Assembly: GCA_016618085.1 (NCBI GenBank)
Contig: JABLTG010000058.1
Coordinates: forward strand, 1 to 64,000
DNA from: Neovahlkampfia damariscottae
Lineage: Eukaryota; Heterolobosea; Selenaionea; Neovahlkampfiida; Neovahlkampfiidae
Reading direction: 5' to 3'
Length of the DNA: 64,000 nucleotides
This document shows, piece by piece, positions 1-9,110 of this stretch. The notes under the pieces were generated by a model. That model searched no databases. It saw only the letters and a list, made by a program, of their open reading frames with translations, and had not been told where the DNA came from. The stretch's first letter is position 1, and each line of letters starts with the position of its first letter. The position numbers were made by a program, and so were the translations under genes.

Positions 1-163
1 CAAGTGTTCGAATACTACTGATTTTTCCTTCATTTGCCCATCGCTTGAGTGTTGAATTGCAAACACCGTACTGTTCTCTAACTTTTTTACTGGTGATATA
101 CTTTTCACTGGATTGATCATTTTTGTTAATCAACCAGTTTTCTTTATTTACTTGGTGTCTTTT
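1..163 (-). mobile_element. N-terminal stub of IS607-type serine recombinase (TnpA), runs off the window
   Basis: A minus-strand frame is open from about 163 to the left edge and contains YGVCNSTLKRWANEGKI followed by SSIRTL. This is the MerR-like DNA-binding helix-turn-helix that opens IS607-family serine recombinases (pattern: GVs..TLrrWa.eGKI..iRT.G). No ATG precedes it in frame, and a stop lies just upstream at 164-166, so the 5' end is missing, spliced or decayed. IS607 elements are known from bacteria, giant DNA viruses and a few eukaryotes. The catalytic serine domain would lie outside the window. Weak alternative: an unrelated MerR-type HTH protein. Confidence 0.55.
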
Positions 164-328
164 CTACTTTTTCCATCCTTTTATAATTTTTTGGAATTTA
201 AAAAATCTATATATAGTTCATAAATGATTCCCAATGGTCACTTTACAACGGAAAAATCAAATACTCCAATTCAGTGTGAGTAAGAACAAATTTTTATTCA
301 TTTTCTTCAAACAAACCAAAAAATAATG

Positions 329-2404
329 TTATTCTTCCCAAGATTCATTTTTCACAAAATTTTGTAATTTTTTTGTTAAATTTATCATTTCATGACAAAT
401 AATTTGTATAAAAAAATTTGAATAGTAAAATTTAAAAAATAAATTCAAAATAAAAAAGTAACTTTTCTTTTGAGTCATATTAAACTTTTGATTAACATTC
501 TTTAAAATGAATGAAATATCTTGAAATATTTCATTATGTTTTTCTTTGGATAAAATATTATTTGAAATCAAAAAACGAAATTTTTCGATCAATACTTCAG
601 TTGGAATTTCCACTTTTTTTTCGCATAAATTATTGATGAATCTAAATTGATCAATTAAATTCATTTGTTCTTTGATCAATTTTTTGATTTCTGTTTTAAA
701 ATTTGAAAAATTCTTATCAATTTGAATGAATTCTACATTTGGACATGAAGCAATCACAGTTAATAATTGATCCAATGATAATTTAAATAAACCAATAGTC
801 TTCAAATTTAAAATAATATCTGATTTAAAATTTTTTTTTTGAATTGTACTTTTAAACAATAACTTCTGCAATAGTTTCAATTTTGAAATTGACACAAAAA
901 CATCAGATTCAAATGATTGAAAAGAGTGAATTTCTAAATGAATTAAATTTGGAAAATATCTTTGTATATGATTCAATGATTTCAAATTGACTTTTCCTAA
1001 ACATAATTTTTTCAAATTGAGGTTTGAATTTTTCAAATTTTCAATCAATTTGTTTTCGATTTTTGGTGATCCAAATATTAAGAGTTTCTCTTTTGGAACT
1101 TTTCTTTCGGTCAAATAAATTAAACTCTGATTTGAAATATTACAATTAAATAACTTCAAATCTTTCAAATTTTTTAAATTTGAGATAGATTTCACTGATT
1201 TGTCAGTTATGTTTTCTAATATGATTGGTTCATCTTTATCCATGATTCCAATTGAAATTTCTTCTAAATTTTTAGCATTTTCAACTAAAGTTTTAATTTG
1301 ATCATCTGAATCAACAGATCCAATTAATTCTATGATTTTCAAATTTTTAAAAAAATTTGGTTTAAAAAACAATGATGATTTGAATTTGATATTCAAAACT
1401 AAAGATTCTATAAATTGACTATTGTTCAAAATTTCTTCAATAGCACCTATATTATCAAAAAATTCAACTGAATCTTCAGTAATTTGCAAATTTTTCAATT
1501 TTTTCATTTTGTATATTTTAACTGTTTTTGAGTTTCCGTTCATCCACGAGTTTGGATTTTTTAAATTTAAAACTTCAAGATTTTCATTTTTTGATATAAA
1601 TTTCATTGTTTTGAATGTAAAATCTGCTCTATTTGGACTAATAAACTCAGAATTCAATGAAATAGATTTCATTTTTGTTGAAAATGATTCAAATATTTTT
1701 TTCATTCCTTCATCAGTAGATTTTGAGTTTAACGTTGAAATAGTAATCTCTTTTAAATTTTTTGAAAATTTTGAAGCAATTATTCCTGAAGAAACATCAG
1801 TAAAATCTGTGCAAATCAAATTCATTATTTCCAAATTTGGGGCGGAGATTAATTTGAGCAAATCAATCGATTCTTCCAATTTTAAATTTAGATTTTTCAA
1901 ATATTTCAAATTTATCGTTGTTTTTTTAGTTGTTATTTGTTTATCTGAAAATAAAATTTGAAACAAGTTCAGAGACTTTAATTTGTTCGTTTTTAAAAGT
2001 AAACTTTGAATATTTGACAATGTGAATGTATTATTATGAAATCTGATCCTTAAATCATTTAAATTTGTACAGTTTGAAGCTATATGTTGAAGCATAAAAG
2101 CACTAGGTGCATCGTTCTCCAATGATATTTCTTTCCAAAAACAACCAACTTTTTGGATCAGATATGTAAATGTATTTTCAGGAACAGATTCTAGTAATCC
2201 TCCTTTTAATTTCCAAGTGAAAGGTGAAAACGTGATTTGGTCATGTCGTTTGTTTATCAATCGAATATTGTTGAGTAATGAGTCAATGTTGATAAAAGAC
2301 ATGATCCTTGACACGATTTCATTTGGTAAAATGTTGTATTCCTCACACCAGACAAGTTTACTTCGTTTTTCAAATTTGTCGGTTGATACAAGTTTTCTTT
2401 TCAT
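329..2404 (-). CDS. F-box / leucine-rich-repeat protein
   Basis: An intronless 691-residue protein. Residues 25-65 fit an F-box (ILPNEIVSRIMSF with a downstream W at 64). The remainder carries irregular leucine-rich repeats of the LxxLxLxxN type, about every 25-27 residues. F-box/LRR proteins usually recruit substrates to SCF ubiquitin ligases; the target here is unknown. The start codon itself overlaps a CCAAT box (minus-strand CCAATG at 2407-2402), and a second CCAAT lies at 2434-2438. The gene diverges from the MMADHC-like gene, start codons 161 bp apart. The repeat region is rich in Asn, Lys, Ile and Phe, as the base composition predicts. Confidence 0.8.
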   Translation of the reverse strand: MKRKLVSTDKFEKRSKLVWCEEYNILPNEIVSRIMSFINIDSLLNNIRLINKRHDQITFSPFTWKLKGGLLESVPENTFTYLIQKVGCFWKEISLENDAPSAFMLQHIASNCTNLNDLRIRFHNNTFTLSNIQSLLLKTNKLKSLNLFQILFSDKQITTKKTTINLKYLKNLNLKLEESIDLLKLISAPNLEIMNLICTDFTDVSSGIIASKFSKNLKEITISTLNSKSTDEGMKKIFESFSTKMKSISLNSEFISPNRADFTFKTMKFISKNENLEVLNLKNPNSWMNGNSKTVKIYKMKKLKNLQITEDSVEFFDNIGAIEEILNNSQFIESLVLNIKFKSSLFFKPNFFKNLKIIELIGSVDSDDQIKTLVENAKNLEEISIGIMDKDEPIILENITDKSVKSISNLKNLKDLKLFNCNISNQSLIYLTERKVPKEKLLIFGSPKIENKLIENLKNSNLNLKKLCLGKVNLKSLNHIQRYFPNLIHLEIHSFQSFESDVFVSISKLKLLQKLLFKSTIQKKNFKSDIILNLKTIGLFKLSLDQLLTVIASCPNVEFIQIDKNFSNFKTEIKKLIKEQMNLIDQFRFINNLCEKKVEIPTEVLIEKFRFLISNNILSKEKHNEIFQDISFILKNVNQKFNMTQKKSYFFILNLFFKFYYSNFFIQIICHEMINLTKKLQNFVKNESWEE

Positions 2405-2565
2405 TGGTCTAAGACCTAAAATCTGAAGTTTTTATTGGGTTAACAACCGATGATCTCAAAATGGGAATTTTCACAGTTGTTCAACTGACAACACTGAAGA
2501 GTTTCCAATGAAATCTCTTTAGAATTTGAGATAAAAGAGTCGTCACCAAATTCAACCAATCAATT

Positions 2566-3152
2566 ATGAAATCGAAGACTCTACTGTTCGGTCCAAAATT
2601 GAAGAAAGAGCGTAAGAAGAAATGTTTATTTAAATTTACTCTAAAAAAGAGCATATTGAATATTCAATTCACAAATGTCCAAAACTCTTATTCAGAGATT
2701 TAAAAAATATTTTTCCGGAACAAAATTTTGACATTGACACTTTGTTCATTATACCAACTTTTCAACCAGTAATTGTAATTAATACTAAATTATATTTCAA
2801 AAAGACAAATTGTGATATGCTTGAATTCACAAAAGATTCTGAAATACAAAAGAATTTGTTGCTACAAAATTTTTTATCCTTTTCAGAGAAGTTAAGGTCA
2901 AAACTGAAGGATGATTATTTCATAGACTATATAGATCCAATAACAGGAGCACCACAATACTCATCACAAGGAGGTACTTTGTATAGTGATGTGGATTCTT
3001 GTGAAATGTTGTTAAAATACAAAGTTGATGATGTTCTTGGAGGTTGTAGAATGATTTCACATCCAAATTGGAAAATGAATGTATATCCTGCTACTATATT
3101 AACAGATGCTCCTCTTGAAAAACTCATTGAATTATTAACATCTGAAGAATAA
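2566..3152 (+). CDS. MMADHC: MMADHC-like cobalamin trafficking protein
   Basis: Two exons, 2566-2611 and 2650-3152, joined over a 38-nt GT-AG intron give 182 residues. The joined protein matches the C-terminal domain of human MMADHC: CPKLLFRDLKNIFP, then DDYFIDYIDPITG, then VDDVLGGCRMISHPNW. MMADHC (cblD) works with MMACHC to route vitamin B12 to methionine synthase and methylmalonyl-CoA mutase. The human N-terminal targeting extension is absent. CCAAT at 2556-2560 lies 5 nt before the ATG. The stop codon is embedded in AATAAA. It converges on the TerD-like gene with a 30-bp gap. Confidence 0.85.
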
Positions 3153-3182
3153 AAGCTTTATGTACAAATTTTTCAATTTTGA

Positions 3183-4726
3183 TTATGTGTCGAATGAATT
3201 TGTAACATGTTCTTCTCTTGGGTTTGGAACTTTAGTTCCAAATAATTCCCTTTTCAACTCAATAAATTCATCTCTTTCTTCATTTGGTAGTCTTTTAAGT
3301 TCAAATGATGTTTTTGGGTGTAAATCAGCACTTTTCTTTTTATATTGTTCGAGATCACTGTCAAATATTTCCAAGATGCTCTTTGAACGTCCATTAGAAT
3401 CAAGTCGATTATCAATAAGATTTCCAATAACTTCTTTGTATTCTCTGAATTTATTCAAATTTTCATCCATTTGATTTCTGATTCCAGTATTCTCTTTATC
3501 CAATAATTTGATTTTTTTATCATTTTCTTTCACCATTCGAGATATTTTTTCTGTTAATTTTGAAAATTTCTCTTCTTCATCTAAGAATTTTTTTGTTCTT
3601 TCCAACTTTTCACTTTCTAATTTTTCAATTTCTTCATCAAGTTTTTTATATTCATCGAATGCCACAAATGATGATAATTTCATGTTTTTATTCATTGGTT
3701 CATCGATACAAAGAAAATCCCAATCATTTCCTTCTCTGGTTAATTTCGCCCAAATCATTGAATGTTGAAAAGATTGAGATAATCTCATGTTCAAAATATG
3801 TTTTTTTGAATGGTTTTTGTGAGCATTTACTTTCAAAATGGAATCTGTGACTCTGAGATACGTTTTATCTTTTGGATAAATTTCAGTTTTAACAATGATC
3901 CCTTGAACATTTTTCGGAATGGAATTGCAACGAATCAGAACATTTTGATTATCTTCCATTGATATCGCAAAAATACGATTTTCATCTCTTACTCCTTGTT
4001 TATTTCTTTCGGAAATTTCTTCAATTGAATTTCCGAATTTGTCAAAAGCTACAACAAATATTTGTATTTTAAATTGTACTCCAACTATGTTCCAAGAAAA
4101 ATTGAATTCAAGTTTCTCACAACTTTGAGACATTAACCTTTGGTTCATGTTTTTTTTGAAATCAAATTTTTGAAGCATTTTTGGAGTTACTATAAAAATT
4201 AAAAAAAAAAATTGTTCAAATACCATCTATTTCCATTAATTCAAGTACTTTAGATGAGAATTTCTCAATCTCTAATGGAGTTGAAGGAAGTTGAAATTTT
4301 AAATCCAAAATTAATTGAAATTGACATTTTTCTTCAGTTTTATACATAAAACCACAAATTTTATAATTAGTTCTAAGTTTTAAAAATTGAAATTTTGACT
4401 TACTTTGAACAATTGAAACTAAAAATAGATTCATTGACGAATAATTCACAATAAGTCTCTTGATGCGGTGGTAGAATAAAAATAAAATAATGATATGGTT
4501 GCAATGGTAGATTTTTCAGTATAAAATGTCTCCTAAAAATGAATTTTTCTTTCTTTTTTTCCATAGGTTCTGACGTAAACAAATTTTCTTTAACATCTGA
4601 ATTTTCAAAAAAGTTTATGAGTTGATGGTTGGAATTAAATTCTAAAATGAGTGTTTCTAAAGGTATATCTGATCCAAACGATACTTCAAAATCTGTGTTG
4701 TTCGGTAACTCCACCAAAGACGACAT
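3183..4726 (-). CDS. TerD-like domain protein with C-terminal coiled coil (paralogue A)
   Basis: Exons 4726-4404, 4372-4224 and 4189-3183 are joined across introns of 31 and 34 nt to give 492 residues. Residues about 160-330 have a TerD-like pattern: a W-start strand, VLIRCNSIPKNVQGIIVK (TerD's 'lP.dv..i.f'), then LSQSFQHSMIWAKL and WDFLCIDEP (TerD's 'ta.i..l.r...W.F.ai'). An acidic/basic coiled coil follows, about residues 340-430. The first about 105 residues form a separate domain shared with the neighbour downstream of its promoter. TerD proteins are associated with calcium binding and stress in bacteria; the role here is unknown. CCAAT at 4740-4744 is 13 nt from the ATG. Confidence 0.6.
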
Positions 4727-4786
4727 GAATTCTCCTTCAATTGGTCAAAGAATTTTGATTGGTTTCCAGAACGATAGGAAATGAAT

Positions 4787-5960
4787 TTATTGTTTCAAAT
4801 GGTTTTCAATTTGTTCAAAAACGTTTTCACAAATAACAGGAAGAAGTTTCGAAAAATCATTTGATTCATGTCCAACATCAATTGATTGAAAAATCCAACC
4901 GTTTTTCGTGTAAATAAGTGCACACCATATCATTGAACGATTTGCATTTTGTGATAATTTCATTCTGCTGATCGGTTCTTTTGTTGAAATGAGATTCATT
5001 GTGGATTTCTTGACCCTCAAATATGTCATGTTATTAGGATGAATTACTTGATGAACAACGTTAAAATATGTAAAATAAAACTTGATGAAAATACTAATAT
5101 TGAGCACGTTTCTTTAATGATGTCTAATTTTAAATCATAACTTTTTCCGTCAATTGATCTGATTCCATATTGTAAGGTTCTATCACTTCCATGTTTTAAG
5201 CATCTCTTTTCTTCGTTTGAACAAGTTCCTAGTAATTTTCCAGTTGATGTAAAAAAAGAACCTGAATTTTCAATTAAAAATAATTTTTCAATTTACATTG
5301 AGTGTTAATTAGAAATTGTTGAGCTACTATATCCCATTTCATTTCAGCCTTTAAATCTTTGATTTTACTTGGGACAGTGAAAAAGGTTTCTTTGTTTAAA
5401 AAAAATTTTCTTGAATGAGAAAATTTGGGAACTAAATTTTAAAAATCAATCAATCAAAATTGTACCTTCTCCAATATCTAATAATTCATGAATTTTCTTA
5501 ACAAATTTTTCGAGGTCCACTTTTTGGTTGTGATATGGAAGAGACATTTCCTCAACAAACCTCATTTCACACCTGTTTTTTGTTTTGTACATTAAACCAC
5601 AAAGAAGTGCTTCATTTCTTTATTTTTCTTTCAAAAAAGTTATTTTTCTTACTCTGAGGTTTTATATTCCACTTTCTTGTTGTTTACATCAAAAGTGAAA
5701 TTTGTTTCTTTTGGACCTGATACTAAAAACACAAAGTAGTGGTATGGATCAACAGAAACATTGTCTAGAATTACATGTCTTCTTAATATCCATTTATTCT
5801 CTTCTTTCGTCCAATGTTCTGTTAGTATTTGCTCGATTCTTTTTTCTTCCACAAATTCTATCAAATAGTGAGCTGAAAAATGTAAAATAGTTGAGTTTAA
5901 CTTTTTATTTGATGTTATTGTAACATCAAATTCGTCTGACCGAGGAAGTGGTATTGACAT
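4787..5960 (-). CDS. TerD-like domain protein (paralogue B)
   Basis: Five exons, 5960-5653, 5617-5466, 5431-5297, 5261-5082 and 5046-4787, with introns of 35, 34, 35 and 35 nt give 344 residues. It aligns end to end with paralogue A: MSIPLPRSDEFDV matches A's N-terminus, and LSQNANRSMIWCAL plus GWIFQSIDVG match the TerD core. The C-terminal coiled coil is missing. I chose the ATG at 5960 because it matches A's start; ATGs further upstream would place the CCAAT box (5991-5995) inside the coding region. Two of its introns are absent from A. The stop codon lies in AATAAA. This is a tandem duplicate in the same orientation, 60 bp from A. Confidence 0.6.
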
Positions 5961-6061
5961 AGTCAACAGAAATTGATTTGTGGAAAGTTGATTGGTCATT
6001 TTAAGCAACGTCTTTCGAATTTTGTTTTGGAAGAAAAATATTTTATTTTCTCAATTTAGGT

Positions 6062-6409
6062 TTAAAATTTTGGGTTAATGTCTAGAATCCCTTCAGGAAT
6101 AGTATATCCTTTCCCTGAACAATTTTTACAATCTGTTGAATTAGTTCCTTTACACTCTAAGCACAATTTCCATTCTTTTTGGCATATTCCGTTTCCTTGG
6201 CATATAAAACATTTTTTTTTTCCTTGTTTTCCTTTACCTTCACATGAAAAACAAGTTTTGTAAACATTCGAAATCAATCCTTTATTGTGGCATGCTGCAC
6301 AGTATTTTCCTTCACCCTTACATATTGGACATTCAATTTCATCCTCATTTCCTTGTAAATCCAGTAAATCTGGATCAGATTCACTCACGGAACTGGTGAA
6401 TAACGACAT
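6062..6409 (-). CDS. DnaJ-type cysteine-rich zinc-binding protein
   Basis: An intronless 115-residue protein made almost wholly of CxxCxGxG-like repeats: CPICKGEGKYCAACHNKG, CFSCEGKGK, CFICQGNGIC, CLECKGT and CKNCSGKGY. This is the zinc-binding centre of DnaJ/Hsp40, also found in stand-alone chaperone-like and thiol-oxidoreductase proteins. There is no J domain, so it is not a full Hsp40. A reverse-oriented CCAAT lies at 6423-6427, 13 nt upstream of the start. The gene diverges from the 6572 gene. Confidence 0.75.
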   Translation of the reverse strand: MSLFTSSVSESDPDLLDLQGNEDEIECPICKGEGKYCAACHNKGLISNVYKTCFSCEGKGKQGKKKCFICQGNGICQKEWKLCLECKGTNSTDCKNCSGKGYTIPEGILDINPKF

Positions 6410-6571
6410 GAAGAATGTTCAACCAATCAGGAGGGTGGCATAAAATCAAATTCCTGAGATTCTTTTTTTAAATAAAAATTTGAAAATAAAAACTACTTTT
6501 TTTCAGAATTTAATTATTGGTTAATTCCGAACCAATCGAAAACGGACATCACTACGGTCAAAATCTGAAGT

Positions 6572-7807
6572 ATGGGAAACAAACCTAACGCTTCTAGTGG
6601 TGAAAACAAACATAAACATCCGGATGTAACTGACGATGAAAAAGCAAAAATAGTTTTTGAAAAATTAAAAAATAGTCTCTACGCAAATAGATTTGATGAT
6701 GAAGAATTGCTGGATGTAGCAAATGATTTATGCACATCTAAAGGATTAATGGATACTTATTTATCCACAAACTGGACTGAAACACTTAAAATGGTAAGCC
6801 AAAATTTGAAATTAAATTTTCCAAAGCATGAAGGAATGAAAAAAAAAGAAAACCAAAAAAAAAAATCTGGAATCAATTTAATCAGTTCAAGTGGAAATGA
6901 AGATACAGATTTACTCAAATCAGAACCAGAAGAAACAGGAGAGGACGAAGAAATGACAAAAGAAGACCTTGAACAAGCAAAGTTCAATCCAGATGTACAA
7001 TTTAAAGATGCTCTTAAAGTAAAATTAGTAATTGCTGAAATAGCAACATCAACATCTAAAAAAGCTCAAAGAAAAGCATTAGGACCAATTTTGAATACAT
7101 TACACCTTTCACCAAAATTAGGTTTATTTCATTCTGCTCTTCTCATAGGACCATGGTTAATTGAATGGAATAATAGTGCTATATGTATTCCACGTAAATG
7201 TGTTTCAAATGCTGCTATTATTACAGCAGATCTAGATACTTTAAAAACAACAAAAGAAGTTGAAAAAACAGTTTCAATCCTTGCTGACGTGATTTCAGAA
7301 TATAACTGTTTTCATACATATAGTAAATTAACTTCAGGAAAACCAAATTGTTCAAACTGTCAAGATTTTGTTGAAGACATTTTAACACGTTTAGATATTG
7401 AATTAAAATTTGATGGACCATTAGGAAATTATTTAAAGACACTAAAAGACAAAGGAACTTCTGATTTAATATTCGCTCCTGACAAAAATTTTATTGAAAA
7501 ATTTTCTTTAAAAAGTAGTTCTGTAAAATTTGTGTCGCATAATTCATTGGATGAATTTGTAAGAGATTTAATGAAGTCAGAACCTGAATTTCAAAAAGTA
7601 CATAAACAAGAATACGCTCTATTGAAATCATTTGACAGAGCTTTCTGGTTGAGACATTTTAAATTTCCAAATAGAACTGAATATTTATATTTTAAAAAAG
7701 ATCCAGAAGAAGAAGATGATATAACAGGTGTTGATGATGGTACTGATTGTGGATGTCCATTTTTGGATCCAAGAACAACAAATTCTGTTAAATTTTTGAA
7801 TCAATAA
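6572..7807 (+). CDS. Putative papain-fold (NlpC/P60 or LRAT-like) protein
   Basis: Intronless, 411 residues. The N-terminus MGNKPNAS fits the N-myristoylation pattern, suggesting membrane attachment. A central acidic, lysine-rich linker (about 85-140) precedes a domain with GLFHSALLIGPWLIEW and, about 85 residues later, NCSNCQDFVEDIL. A His early on a beta strand and a later Cys at a helix start resembles permuted NlpC/P60 and LRAT enzymes (H...NC..FV). This is fold-level inference only. A C-terminal CGCPF motif is present. CCAAT at 6532-6536 lies 35 nt before the ATG. The stop codon is inside AATAAA. Confidence 0.5.
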   Translation: MGNKPNASSGENKHKHPDVTDDEKAKIVFEKLKNSLYANRFDDEELLDVANDLCTSKGLMDTYLSTNWTETLKMVSQNLKLNFPKHEGMKKKENQKKKSGINLISSSGNEDTDLLKSEPEETGEDEEMTKEDLEQAKFNPDVQFKDALKVKLVIAEIATSTSKKAQRKALGPILNTLHLSPKLGLFHSALLIGPWLIEWNNSAICIPRKCVSNAAIITADLDTLKTTKEVEKTVSILADVISEYNCFHTYSKLTSGKPNCSNCQDFVEDILTRLDIELKFDGPLGNYLKTLKDKGTSDLIFAPDKNFIEKFSLKSSSVKFVSHNSLDEFVRDLMKSEPEFQKVHKQEYALLKSFDRAFWLRHFKFPNRTEYLYFKKDPEEEDDITGVDDGTDCGCPFLDPRTTNSVKFLNQ

Positions 7808-7851
7808 ATTCAGTTTTTTCTTTGTCCAATCATTTTTTTTCAAAAAAAAAA

Positions 7852-8908
7852 ATGAAAAGTGTAACAGAGAAAAATAATAAAATTGGAATTTTTATTGATC
7901 AACCTTGTGATGATTTAATTAAAGAGTTGATACAAAATCAAAACTCATATCAAAATTCTTTTCATTTTTTTACAGAAATTTCAGATTTATTAAAAGACGA
8001 ACTTGGACAAAACATTCATAAATTTGAAAGAAAAGAGAATAATACCATAAATTTAATCAACTATATGTTTTTATTTGCTTTAGAAAATCCAAATTCTGTA
8101 ATATTAGTCATTTCCAATTTAGATTTGACTCAAAGTGTAAATATACTCGCAAGTCAATTTTTTGAAGTTTTTCAAATTACAGATGAAAAATCAAAGAAAA
8201 TTTTCCAAGAAAAATACCTTTCAAAAAAACCAAATGACAAACCGGAGATGGAAGATGGTTTAGCAAGTTGGGATGATGGAAATTTGAGAGACGTGGAGGA
8301 TATTTTAGAAGAAGAAGGAGGAAAATCACATATTTCAGAGTTTATTGAATCAGATGAAGATCCAAATGAATTCAAACAATTTTGTGAAAGACATGCAAGT
8401 AGATTACTTCTCATTGATGATATTGTTTATCATGTTGATTACTGGAATGAATACAAAGTAAATCCAATACCAAAAAAACTAAATGAAAATAAAATCTCAA
8501 ATGAAACCAAAATAATGAACACAACAAGTACAATCCAAAAAGACAACAAAATAAATCCGTCAATAGAGAATATTGTATTAAAAAAAATTGAAAAAAAAAA
8601 AGATTTTGAATTGATAATACCTGATGAGATAAATTCTCCTGTGAAAATACATACAGCTCAGGAAATTGTAACTGGAACTTTTGATGATGAAATTTGTATG
8701 ATTTTTTTTTAATTGATTTTTCTTTGCAGATGACGCTGATATTGAACAGATTTTGGATGATTATAAAGATAAGAAAGTACATGTTTGTGCATTGTCCTCA
8801 ATGATTTGTGTGCATTGTGCAACAAGAATTCCAAGGTTAAAAATTCTGTTGGAAAAAAATCCAAAATACTCCATTGGAAAACATGGTTTTATCAAAAAAG
8901 TTAAATAA
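7852..8908 (+). CDS. Unknown protein with acidic centre
   Basis: Two exons, 7852-8695 and 8730-8908, joined over a 34-nt intron give 340 residues. The ATG at 7852 is preferred because CCAAT sits at 7826-7830, just upstream. I do not recognise the family. It has a hydrophobic strand-rich N-terminal half (IGIFIDQ, SVILVISNLD), an acidic stretch at about 140-170, a basic linker, and a C-terminal segment VHVCALSSMICVHC with closely spaced cysteines. The stop codon is part of AATAAA. It follows the 6572 gene in the same direction with 44 bp between them. Confidence 0.6.
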
Positions 8909-9110
8909 AAGACCTTTGTGCCTATTTTTCCAGTATGATTTCAATAGCTTTCCTTTCAAATACCCGTGTCACTGGTAAAAAATGATTGGACAAAAATGAG
9001 AATTCAAGTTTGCCCTCTTTAAATGCATTTTTTAGAAAAATTATCAGTTTTAAGGTAGCTTTCCAAATAAAAATAAACACCTTTTTGGCCAATCATTTCA
9101 ATCTGTTTGG

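Noticed and set aside
1422-1961. 179-codon plus-strand frame
   Set aside because: It lies wholly inside the F-box/LRR gene on the opposite strand and is Phe/Ile/Ser-rich shadow sequence.
5997-6008. Upstream ATG/TTG starts for TerD-like paralogue B
   Set aside because: They would put the CCAAT box inside the coding region and do not align with paralogue A, unlike ATG 5960.
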